Both the position numbers and the translations under genes were made by a program. Below are positions 16,403-22,390 of a stretch of DNA of 22,476 nt, one piece after another. The DNA is from Patescibacteria group bacterium (GTDB taxonomy: Bacteria > Patescibacteria > Microgenomatia > Daviesbacterales > UBA10151). The notes under the pieces are model-generated. The model saw nothing but the letters and a program-made list of their open reading frames with translations, made no database searches and was not told the DNA's origin. Position 1 is the first letter of the stretch, and the number at the start of each line of letters is the position of its first letter. The stretch lies in contig JAMDBX010000022.1 in assembly GCA_023487645.1 (NCBI GenBank), positions 1-22,476 on the forward strand. The letters are read 5' to 3'.

Positions 16403-17089
16403 TTATATTCCGATTTCGTCAGCAAAATGACCTTGATCTGCTGAAATACCCGAATGACATTTCAACCAAAGTTTTTCCAAGTTTTCCTCAACATCTCCCT
16501 GCAAAAGGAATGAACCGACAATTACGTAATCCACCCCGGCATCAACAAGTTGTTTAATATTTGCGTCCCTAACTGCACCGTCTACTCCAACCCTCACCGG
16601 CCACTTTCTTGATTTAGAATCCTTAATTTTATCTAAGATTCCGTCAATAAATGGTTGACCCTGAAAACCCGGAACAACAGACATCAATAGCACCGAATCT
16701 ATTTTAGACACAAATGGCTCTAATTTTTCAAGTGGAGTTTCATAATTTACTACTAAACCAACTTCCAACCCCTTTGTTTTACCGCAATCTATAGAATCGC
16801 TAACACCATCAGCTTCCAGATGGAGAAAAACACGCTTAAAATCTGCTTTTACCAGCTCGTCTATCCATTCTTTAGGGTATTGCACCATCAAATGAGCCTC
16901 TTTTTTAAAAGGGATTTCAAATTTAGAAGTCACCAACGGTCTAATCCCGTGATTTGGAACAAATTTATTGTCCATGAAGTCAAGATGTACCCAACCGCCT
17001 TGAAGAGCTTCCACTGCAGCAAATCTTGCTATGTCTTTTTGATACTGTTCTTCAGAGGTTGCCAAAACTGTCGGAATAATTTGGACCAT
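16403..17089 (-). CDS. rpe: Ribulose-phosphate 3-epimerase family protein
   Basis: Interconverts ribulose 5-P and xylulose 5-P. A 228-residue TIM barrel with the metal ligands His35, Asp37, His66 and Asp170 conserved (VHLDFMDNKFVPN, HLMVQYP, GVDGAV), and the VVPGFQGQPFI phosphate loop at 138-148. It is divergent: the usual N-terminal PS is PT, and the VDGGI motif is VDGAV. A sister activity (for example another pentulose or hexulose phosphate) is possible. Its ATG shares one base with the rpiB stop. Confidence 0.85.
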   Translation of the reverse strand: MVQIIPTVLATSEEQYQKDIARFAAVEALQGGWVHLDFMDNKFVPNHGIRPLVTSKFEIPFKKEAHLMVQYPKEWIDELVKADFKRVFLHLEADGVSDSIDCGKTKGLEVGLVVNYETPLEKLEPFVSKIDSVLLMSVVPGFQGQPFIDGILDKIKDSKSRKWPVRVGVDGAVRDANIKQLVDAGVDYVIVGSFLLQGDVEENLEKLWLKCHSGISADQGHFADEIGI

Positions 17090-17592
17090 TATATTTCTTC
17101 TTCAAGCTTTTTAATTTTCTCAATTCTTCTCTCATGCCGCTCTTCTTTGGTAAACGGAGCTTCCAGCCAGAATTTAATCGCTTTTAAAGCATCTTCATCT
17201 GTTAAAAACCTGACTCCCAAAGACAGCATATTTGCATCATTATGCTCCCGGGTAAGCCTCAACATTTCATAAGGATCAACACTCGTTCTTCCGGTGATAT
17301 CAGCAGCCCGGACCGGTGCGACTGCCGCATAAAACAAAGCACAGCGTATGCCTTTAAATTTATTTGCCACCATCATCTCGGCCTGCCCTGAACCGCCAAA
17401 GATAATTCCTCTACTATCAGGGTTTTTAGATACGGCTTCTGCTGCCTTGGAAATAAAATCAGGATAATCGTCGTATTTATCAAAAGTATAGGCACCACAA
17501 TCCTCTACCTCATAACCCTCTTTTCCCAAAAACTCTTTTACCTTATTCTTAAGTTCAAACCCAGTGTGATCCGTGGCCAGATATACTTTCAT
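17089..17592 (-). CDS. rpiB: Ribose-5-phosphate isomerase B, Glu-type active site
   Basis: Interconverts ribose 5-P and ribulose 5-P. The ATG at 17592 gives 167 residues; a TTG two codons earlier is less likely. The catalytic Cys of E. coli RpiB (CGTGIG) is absent; the site reads FGGSGQAEMMVANK, like M. tuberculosis RpiB, where a Glu (here Glu72) is the general base. The C-terminus (PFTKEERHERRIEKI) also fits that subfamily. First gene of the pentose phosphate run. Confidence 0.92.
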   Translation of the reverse strand: MKVYLATDHTGFELKNKVKEFLGKEGYEVEDCGAYTFDKYDDYPDFISKAAEAVSKNPDSRGIIFGGSGQAEMMVANKFKGIRCALFYAAVAPVRAADITGRTSVDPYEMLRLTREHNDANMLSLGVRFLTDEDALKAIKFWLEAPFTKEERHERRIEKIKKLEEEI

Positions 17593-17602
17593 AAGCAAGG
17601 AT

Positions 17603-17611
17603 ACTATATCA
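17603..17611 (-). promoter_or_regulatory. Extended -10 promoter of the rpiB operon
   Basis: On the minus strand TGATATAGT (TGn plus a 5-of-6 -10 box) ends ten bases before the rpiB ATG, leaving a leader of only a few bases. No -35 and no Shine-Dalgarno sequence seen. Confidence 0.55.
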
Positions 17612-17642
17612 TAAGTTGTCGCTGACGCGAAGCTAGTTTTTG

Positions 17643-18014
17643 TTACTTATTCCCAATAAGCTGAACAATATTATTATCTAAATCAAGGAAAGTAGCGAAA
17701 TAATAGTCCATCGTAGGTGCTTTAAAAGGAGCAGCAATAAATTCCACGCCTTTATCCTTTAAATATTTATAAGCTTCTTCTACCGAATCAACATCCAAAT
17801 TAAACATGTGTCTGGCCGGATCCTGATTTTTACCCTTAACCTCTGAATGCTGACCTATCCAAAGCTGCGTATCACCTATCTGGAACAAAGCTCCGGTATC
17901 ATCCGGGTGATTTAACTCTTTTTTGGGGATCAATCCTAGTTTATCTTTATACCAATCAGCTAAGGCTTTGTAATCTTCTGACCAAATTAAAACCGTCGAT
18001 ATTCTTTTAAACAT
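17643..18014 (-). CDS. VOC (glyoxalase/bleomycin-resistance) superfamily protein
   Basis: A 123-residue protein made of two beta-alpha-beta-beta-beta units, the size of a typical VOC monomer (N-terminal STVLIWSEDYKALADWYKDKLGL, C-terminal FATFLDLDNNIVQLIG). The usual metal-binding Glu near the C-terminus is Gln (NIVQL), so classical glyoxalase I activity is doubtful; the substrate is unknown. It is a single-gene unit with its own promoter. Confidence 0.82.
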   Translation of the reverse strand: MFKRISTVLIWSEDYKALADWYKDKLGLIPKKELNHPDDTGALFQIGDTQLWIGQHSEVKGKNQDPARHMFNLDVDSVEEAYKYLKDKGVEFIAAPFKAPTMDYYFATFLDLDNNIVQLIGNK

Positions 18015-18020
18015 TAGAAA

Positions 18021-18029
18021 ATTATATCA
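18021..18029 (-). promoter_or_regulatory. Extended -10 promoter of the VOC gene, leaderless
   Basis: On the minus strand TGATATAAT, a perfect extended -10, ends six bases before the ATG at 18014, so transcription should begin at the start codon itself. No -35 was seen. Confidence 0.6.
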
Positions 18030-18070
18030 TCTATGAAATTGACGTTTTTGTGCAGCAAAAAGGCAAGGTT

Positions 18071-18224
18071 CTATTATGCAAGCAGTAAAATATAACTCAT
18101 ACTGCAAGCGTGATAGGTTCTTATATATTTTGTCCTACTTGACCCCTTTTAAATCCTTTGGTACAAATAATATGGTTATCGAAAGATAGCTTTTCAAGAA
18201 AACTCGCCTCGCGCGAGTTTTTTT
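18071..18224 (+). ncRNA. Candidate structured RNA of unknown class ending in an intrinsic terminator
   Basis: No gene is seen between the VOC start and the rib promoter. The plus strand folds into a hairpin at 18071-18116: nine pairs (18071-18079 with 18108-18116), an AA/AA internal loop, six pairs (18082-18087 with 18100-18105) and a 12-base loop. A second hairpin at 18175-18190 has a GAAA tetraloop. A terminator closes the region at 18199-18224. Three pairs are G-U on the plus strand and would be A-C mismatches on the other strand, which points to a plus-strand transcript. The 5' end and promoter are not clear. It does not match 6S, SRP, RNase P or tmRNA motifs that I can recognise. Confidence 0.4.
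18199..18224 (+). terminator. Intrinsic terminator upstream of the rib promoter
   Basis: Nine-base arms AAAACTCGC / GCGAGTTTT (18199-18207 and 18213-18221) with a five-base loop, followed by a T run to 18224. It points along the plus strand although no plus-strand coding gene precedes it, which supports an upstream RNA gene. It may also insulate the rib promoter. Confidence 0.8.
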
Positions 18225-18234
18225 GACTCTTTTT

Positions 18235-18243
18235 TGGTATAAT
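18235..18243 (+). promoter_or_regulatory. Extended -10 promoter of the rib operon
   Basis: TGGTATAAT, a perfect extended -10 with the hexamer at 18238-18243. Transcription would start near 18250, exactly where the riboswitch P1 stem begins. A TTGACT at 18223-18228 is too close (nine bases) to act as its -35. Confidence 0.75.
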
Positions 18244-18250
18244 ACAAAAG

Positions 18251-18394
18251 TTCTTTCGGGGATTTGTGTAAGTCAAAATCGGCAGTAAACTCTGCGAGGA
18301 TCGGAATTCCGATCCAGGAACTGGTGTAAATCCGGTAGCGACCGTTATAACCCTAAGCGTAAGTCAAAGGGTACAGTCGGGATAAAAGAAAGGA
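18251..18394 (+). promoter_or_regulatory. FMN riboswitch (RFN element)
   Basis: Conserved RFN blocks appear in order: TTCTTTCGGGG at the 5' end, AATCGGCAGTAAACTCTGCGAG (P3 region, near 18278), a variable hairpin at about 18299-18315, CTGGTGTAAATCCGGTAGCGACCGTTA (P4-P5 region, near 18321), a variable hairpin, and ACAGTCGGGATAAAAGAAAGGA closing P1 at the 3' end. FMN binding should lower expression of the riboflavin genes. It lies between the rib promoter and ribE, the classic position. Confidence 0.95.
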
Positions 18395-18422
18395 TGCTAC
18401 ACCAATTTGGTGCTTATTTTAT

Positions 18423-18443
18423 ATCCCCGAAAGGGGATTTTTT
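18423..18443 (+). terminator. Riboswitch expression platform: hairpin that both ends in a U run and covers the ribE ribosome site
   Basis: Stem ATCCCC / GGGGAT (18423-18428 and 18433-18438) with a GAAA loop, followed directly by T through 18443. The ribosome-binding AAGGGG lies in the loop and 3' arm, and the ribE ATG begins two bases after the T run. The hairpin could therefore stop transcription, hide the ribosome site, or both. Confidence 0.75.
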
Positions 18444-18444
18444 A

Positions 18445-19029
18445 ATGTCTATGTTTACAGGAATAATTACACATCTTGGCAAAGTATCTAAAAAGACAAA
18501 GAGAACGTTAACGATTAAAACTAATCAGGACCTCTTGTCTAAAATTACAGAAGGAACCAGCGTCTCTGTAAATGGAATCTGTCTCACAGTGGTAAATATT
18601 AACAGAGACTCTTTTGAAATAGATTTTATGCCGGAAACCTACACACGAACTAGCATAAAATACTTACAACCTGACGATCCGGCCAACTTAGAACTTCCTG
18701 CTACGCCCGCTTCATTTCTATCTGGCCATATTGTCCAAGGACATATTGACGGGACTGCTAAATTAGCAGGTAACACCGAAGAAAAAAATAATCATATCCT
18801 TAAATTTTCTATCCCAAATGATCTTTCCCGGTATATTGCTGAAAAAGGCTCTATTGCTATAAATGGCATCTCTTTAACTGTTATTGAAGCAGAAAAAAAC
18901 TATTTTACTGTCGGTATTATCCCTTACACCTGGAACTTTACTATGCTCAAAACTATCAAAATTGGGGACTTCGTCAATATCGAAACTGATATTTTAGCAA
19001 AGTATGTTGAAAGGCTGACAAAAAAATGA
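18445..19029 (+). CDS. ribE: Riboflavin synthase, alpha subunit
   Basis: Dismutates two 6,7-dimethyl-8-ribityllumazine molecules to riboflavin. The 194-residue protein shows the two lumazine-binding repeats (about 3-90 and 91-190) with the matching strands SVSVNGICLTVV and SIAINGISLTVI, the start MFTGII and the central GHIVQGHIDG. The ATG at 18445 has ribosome-site spacing of eight bases; the ATG at 18451 gives the textbook MFTG start but is 14 bases away. An in-frame ATG at 18394 lies inside the riboswitch and is rejected. Its TGA overlaps the ribH ATG. Confidence 0.95.
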   Translation: MSMFTGIITHLGKVSKKTKRTLTIKTNQDLLSKITEGTSVSVNGICLTVVNINRDSFEIDFMPETYTRTSIKYLQPDDPANLELPATPASFLSGHIVQGHIDGTAKLAGNTEEKNNHILKFSIPNDLSRYIAEKGSIAINGISLTVIEAEKNYFTVGIIPYTWNFTMLKTIKIGDFVNIETDILAKYVERLTKK

Positions 19030-19502
19030 TTCAAAATCCATCTAATAATCTAGTCAAATACAACAAAGACAATCCGAAGCTTAAAGTAGCTATTGTCAGA
19101 AGTAATTATTATCAGGATTTAACCAGCAGCTTAGAAAAAGCATGCCGGAATCATTTAATCATTTCCGGAGTCAAAGAAAATAATATAACTACCTATGAAG
19201 TACCGGGGTCGTGGGAGATTCCTTTAATAGTTAAAAAAATAGCCGCTGCAAAAAAGTTCGATAGCATAGTTGCTTTTGGCATCATTATCAAAGGAGAAAC
19301 TTATCATTTCGAGATTCTTGCTAATGAATGTGCCAGGGCATTGATGAATATTTCTTTAGAGTTCAGTATGCCCGTTACCTTTGAAATATTAGCTACCTAT
19401 AGTTTAGAACAGGCCAAAAAAAGAGTTTCCGGAAAATACAATAAAGGTATTGAAGCAGCCAAATCACTCCTGGATACCATTAAAGTATTATCAAAAATAT
19501 GA
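19026..19502 (+). CDS. ribH: 6,7-dimethyl-8-ribityllumazine synthase
   Basis: Condenses the RibD/phosphatase product with 3,4-dihydroxy-2-butanone 4-phosphate. The 158-residue length is typical. Landmarks are YEVPGSWEIPL (57-67), the catalytic His94 in KGETYHFEILANE, and EQAKKRV with Arg133 for phosphate binding. The usual GVL strand reads EIL and the usual ARFN reads VRSNYY, so it is a divergent member. Overlaps ribE by four bases and ribA by four. Confidence 0.93.
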   Translation: MIQNPSNNLVKYNKDNPKLKVAIVRSNYYQDLTSSLEKACRNHLIISGVKENNITTYEVPGSWEIPLIVKKIAAAKKFDSIVAFGIIIKGETYHFEILANECARALMNISLEFSMPVTFEILATYSLEQAKKRVSGKYNKGIEAAKSLLDTIKVLSKI

Positions 19503-20080
19503 AAGTCGCGTCAGCCAGCTTACCAACAAAATATGGCCTCTTTAAAATACTTGTTTTTAAGTCCAAGAAAGACAATCTGGAACATGTAGCTTTAGTTAAA
19601 GGGGAAGATTTTAAAAAAGAGGCTTTAGTCAGAATTCACTCACGATGCCTGACAGGAGATGTTTTTTCTTCGCTAAGGTGCGACTGTCACGAACAACTGC
19701 AGAAAAGTTTACAAAAAATTGGCAAAGCAAAAAATGGAGTTTTAATCTATCTCAATCAAGAAGGCCGAGGTATTGGACTGGTTAATAAAATTAAAGCCTA
19801 CGCCTTACAAGAGGCCGGTTTAGATACGGTCCAAGCCAATGAACAATTAGGATTTACTGCTGATACCCGCAGTTACGAAATAGCAGCCCAAATCCTTAAA
19901 GACCTTAACATCCAAAAAATTAACCTGCTCACCAATAATCCGGATAAAATTAATCAACTTGAAGCTTTGGGGATAACTATAACAAAACGTATCCCCCTTG
20001 AGACTATTCCCAATAAAATAGATAAAATCTATCTCATGACCAAAAAAAACAAATTTGGCCATAAACTGAAATTAGTTTGA
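19499..20080 (+). CDS. ribA: GTP cyclohydrolase II, stand-alone
   Basis: Opens the imidazole ring of GTP, the first committed riboflavin step. The 193 residues cover only the cyclohydrolase domain. Zinc ligands are Cys50, Cys61 and Cys63 (SRCLTGDVFSSLRCDC), followed by NQEGRGIGL (86-94) and the catalytic D122-T-R124-SY segment. There is no fused RibB (DHBP synthase) domain, unlike the common RibBA. The stop overlaps a TTG that could start ribD, but the ribD ATG three bases later is preferred. Confidence 0.95.
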   Translation: MKVASASLPTKYGLFKILVFKSKKDNLEHVALVKGEDFKKEALVRIHSRCLTGDVFSSLRCDCHEQLQKSLQKIGKAKNGVLIYLNQEGRGIGLVNKIKAYALQEAGLDTVQANEQLGFTADTRSYEIAAQILKDLNIQKINLLTNNPDKINQLEALGITITKRIPLETIPNKIDKIYLMTKKNKFGHKLKLV

Positions 20081-20082
20081 TC

Positions 20083-21159
20083 ATGAATGAAGATATTAAA
20101 TTCCTTAAAGAAACACTCAAACTTGCCAAAAAAGGGTTAGGGCGAACTAGTCCTAACCCAATGGTAGGAGCAGTGATTGTTAGAAACGGCCGTATTATTG
20201 GCCAAGGTTTTCATCGTCAAGCAGGACTGGCCCATGCGGAAATAGAAGCGCTAAATTCTGCAACAGAAAACCCACAAGGCGCAACTTTATATATAAACCT
20301 TGAACCTTGCACAATTTTTGGCAGAACTCCCCCTTGTACTGAAGCAATAATTAAAAGCGGAATTAAAAAGATTGTATGCTGCACCTTAGATCCTAATCCG
20401 AAAGTTCATGGTCAAGGCCTGATCAAACTGAAAGAAGCAGGTATTGAAACTGCGGTAGGAATCTTAGAAGATGAAGCGCGGGTATTAAATGAAGCGTTTT
20501 TTACCTTTCATGAAAAAAGACGGCCGTTTATTGCCATCAAATTTGCTACCTCCTTAGATGGAAAAATGGCAACCAGATCAGGTGATTCTAAATGGATCAC
20601 CAATAGAAAAGCCAGAGAATATGCCAGAAATCTAAGAGGCCAATATCAGGCAATACTTGTAGGAATACATACCATACTGGCAGATAATCCAAACCTGGGG
20701 GTGCGGACAAAAGGGCAAAAAGACCCCTTCCGGATTATTATTGACCCCAGATTACAAATATCATTAGATGCAGATGTTCTCCGCGATACAAACGTATTAA
20801 TTGTAACCACTAGCCAAGCAGATAATTTTAAAAAAGAGTTGTTAAAAAATAAAGTTTTTACGGTCTTGGTTTTTGATTCAAAACAAATAAATATTGGAGA
20901 GCTTCTATCTAAATTACGGGAAAAAGAAATCATCAGCATTTTAGTGGAAGGCGGCGGGGAAACTTTGGGAAACTTTATAGATTCCAGACTAGTTGATAAA
21001 GTTTATGCCTTTCATGCACCAATAATAATTGGCGGAAAAAATGCCTTCAGTATCGGAGGGAATGGTGCTAACACTATCAAAAAAGCAATCAAATTAAAAA
21101 AAATTTCCTTTCAAAAATTTGATGACAACTCCTTAACAATCGGTTATATACATCATTAA
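20083..21159 (+). CDS. ribD: Bifunctional pyrimidine deaminase / 5-amino-6-(5-phosphoribosylamino)uracil reductase
   Basis: Performs the second and third riboflavin steps. The 358-residue protein has an N-terminal zinc deaminase domain (1-145) with HAE (His51, Glu53) and PC-x8-C (Cys76, Cys85) in LEPCTIFGRTPPC. The C-terminal DHFR-like reductase domain (about 148-358) shows FATSLDGKMATRSGDSKWIT and LVEGGGETLG. It is the last rib gene, with one base between its stop and the convergent plsY-type stop, so no room for a terminator. Confidence 0.95.
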   Translation: MNEDIKFLKETLKLAKKGLGRTSPNPMVGAVIVRNGRIIGQGFHRQAGLAHAEIEALNSATENPQGATLYINLEPCTIFGRTPPCTEAIIKSGIKKIVCCTLDPNPKVHGQGLIKLKEAGIETAVGILEDEARVLNEAFFTFHEKRRPFIAIKFATSLDGKMATRSGDSKWITNRKAREYARNLRGQYQAILVGIHTILADNPNLGVRTKGQKDPFRIIIDPRLQISLDADVLRDTNVLIVTTSQADNFKKELLKNKVFTVLVFDSKQINIGELLSKLREKEIISILVEGGGETLGNFIDSRLVDKVYAFHAPIIIGGKNAFSIGGNGANTIKKAIKLKKISFQKFDDNSLTIGYIHH

Positions 21160-21160
21160 T

Positions 21161-22177
21161 TTAAAACTGAAAAACAGTTAGCAGCAGAGTAGTACCTAAA
21201 GGCACCAAAAGATTATCATCAATCAAAAAGGAAAATTGGTCTAAAACAGCTGTCAGCAAAGCAGCAAATAGGATTAAAAGGAAAGAGAAATGAAGCGGGG
21301 TGAGCGAGATTAGGAATAATCCAGCAACGGCGGAGACTGTAAAAATAATTAAGGCCCCACCCAAAGTTTTACCCTTCAGCAAAGGAACAGGCAGCATACG
21401 TTTTCCAATCGGGGCCAGCGAATCTCCTAAAATAAAACCTGTCAGAGAAAGCACGGCAATCTCTTTGGGGAATAACCACAAAATCAGAAGGTTACTAAAA
21501 AGCAGTAAGGTAGCCCCAGATGGCTTTCGCGTTTCTTTTGATTTGGCAAAGATGACAAAATTAAGATAACGCTTGTTTATCTTGGGATTTAGCAAACGGA
21601 TAGCATCAAAAACCGCAAAAACCAAGAAAGCTAAAAGAGCAATCGCCAGGATAAAAATTTTAGGTAGCCAAATTGTCCCCAAAGGTAAAACCAAAACACC
21701 CAGTTTTAATACCTGACGCAAAGGGTGAGTCAAAACCAGACTTTTAGAAACAACAATGGCATAAATAATAGACCCAATCAAAAAAATCAAAGCAAAAATT
21801 GAGCGGGTATAGAAAATAGTAATGGCACAAAGCCCCAACAGTGAGGCCACCCCTTTTCCTCCTCTAAATCCCAGGTAGAAAGGTTTTATATGACCTAATA
21901 CCACTGACAAACCAACTAATAAACCTAAATCAGGGCTGACTGTAAAAGAGAGAATGCCGGAAACTGCCAGAAAATAAACCACCGGCGTTTTTAAAAAATC
22001 AAAAATGCCGGTGAGGATACCAAAAACAGGCCCCACAATATAGTAAGTATTGGTGGCTCCGGTATTGCCATTGCCTACCTTACGGATATCAATATGCTTG
22101 ATGATTCTGCCAAAAAAATAGCCGGGCGAGATTGAGCCCACTAAATAGCCTAAAACTAACAGCAAAAGTAAGTCCAT
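21161..22177 (-). CDS. PlsY glycerol-3-phosphate acyltransferase fused to a CTP-dependent lipid kinase-like domain
   Basis: Residues 1-195 are PlsY-like: GSISPGYFFGR (14-24), DIRKVGNGNTGATN (30-43; the usual GSGN reads GNGN) and GHIKPFYLGFRGGKGVASLLG (95-115), acylating glycerol 3-phosphate from acyl-phosphate in the membrane. Residues about 205-338 resemble the polyprenol/phytol/diacylglycerol kinase family (Sec59/VTE5-like): KETRKPSGATLLL, GDSLAPIGKR (251-260), LLKGKTLGGAL (266-276) and LIDDNLLVPLGT (318-329). At 338 residues it is far longer than PlsY alone (about 200). About ten membrane helices in total. The C-terminal assignment is by motif memory. Confidence 0.8.
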   Translation of the reverse strand: MDLLLLLVLGYLVGSISPGYFFGRIIKHIDIRKVGNGNTGATNTYYIVGPVFGILTGIFDFLKTPVVYFLAVSGILSFTVSPDLGLLVGLSVVLGHIKPFYLGFRGGKGVASLLGLCAITIFYTRSIFALIFLIGSIIYAIVVSKSLVLTHPLRQVLKLGVLVLPLGTIWLPKIFILAIALLAFLVFAVFDAIRLLNPKINKRYLNFVIFAKSKETRKPSGATLLLFSNLLILWLFPKEIAVLSLTGFILGDSLAPIGKRMLPVPLLKGKTLGGALIIFTVSAVAGLFLISLTPLHFSFLLILFAALLTAVLDQFSFLIDDNLLVPLGTTLLLTVFQF

Positions 22178-22278
22178 CTTACTTTCATTCTACCATCACC
22201 AGTTCAGAGAAAATTCCTGTAATAATCGTCACTGAAATATTTACCCAAAAGAATTACAGTTAAAAAATAAAAATCACC

Positions 22279-22343
22279 GCTGGCAGGCTCAGGAAAAGGC
22301 AGGTGGGGAAACCTATCTGCTGACAGCCTGTAAACCTGCCAGC
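22279..22343 (+). ncRNA. GC-rich structured element of unknown class upstream of yjbQ
   Basis: The region 22178-22390 has no gene. Within it this GC-rich island folds on the plus strand: outer arms 22279-22287 and 22335-22343 (9 bp, perfect), middle arms 22284-22289 and 22325-22330 (6 bp) and an inner hairpin 22299-22307 with 22312-22320 (9 pairs, two G-U) capped by GAAA. Outer and middle stems share four bases, so they compete. G-U pairs and the GNRA loop favour the plus strand as the RNA, ahead of yjbQ. On the minus strand a T-rich tract follows the outer stem, so a plsY-side role cannot be excluded. Confidence 0.45.
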
Positions 22344-22390
22344 ACTTAGGAAATTATTATAGACGTAGACTATAACAAGCTTTGTTTATT

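Noticed and set aside
16820..17272. Plus-strand open frame antisense to rpe and rpiB
   Set aside because: Spans two clear minus-strand genes and shows no domain; treated as a shadow frame.
18039..18077. Promoter TTGACG...TATTAT for the candidate RNA
   Set aside because: The spacer is about 27 bases, too long for a normal sigma-70-type promoter.
18033..18095. Twenty-codon open frame on the plus strand before the rib promoter
   Set aside because: No ribosome site, no recognisable peptide, and it runs into the predicted hairpin; better explained as non-coding.
18394..18444. Upstream in-frame ATG extending ribE
   Set aside because: It lies at the 3' edge of the FMN aptamer and translates through the expression platform; family proteins start at MFTG.
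22321..22343. B12-box-like string (AGCCTGTAAACCTGCC)
   Set aside because: It resembles the box in 13 of 16 positions but the rest of the cobalamin aptamer is absent; the match is explained by the palindromic stem.
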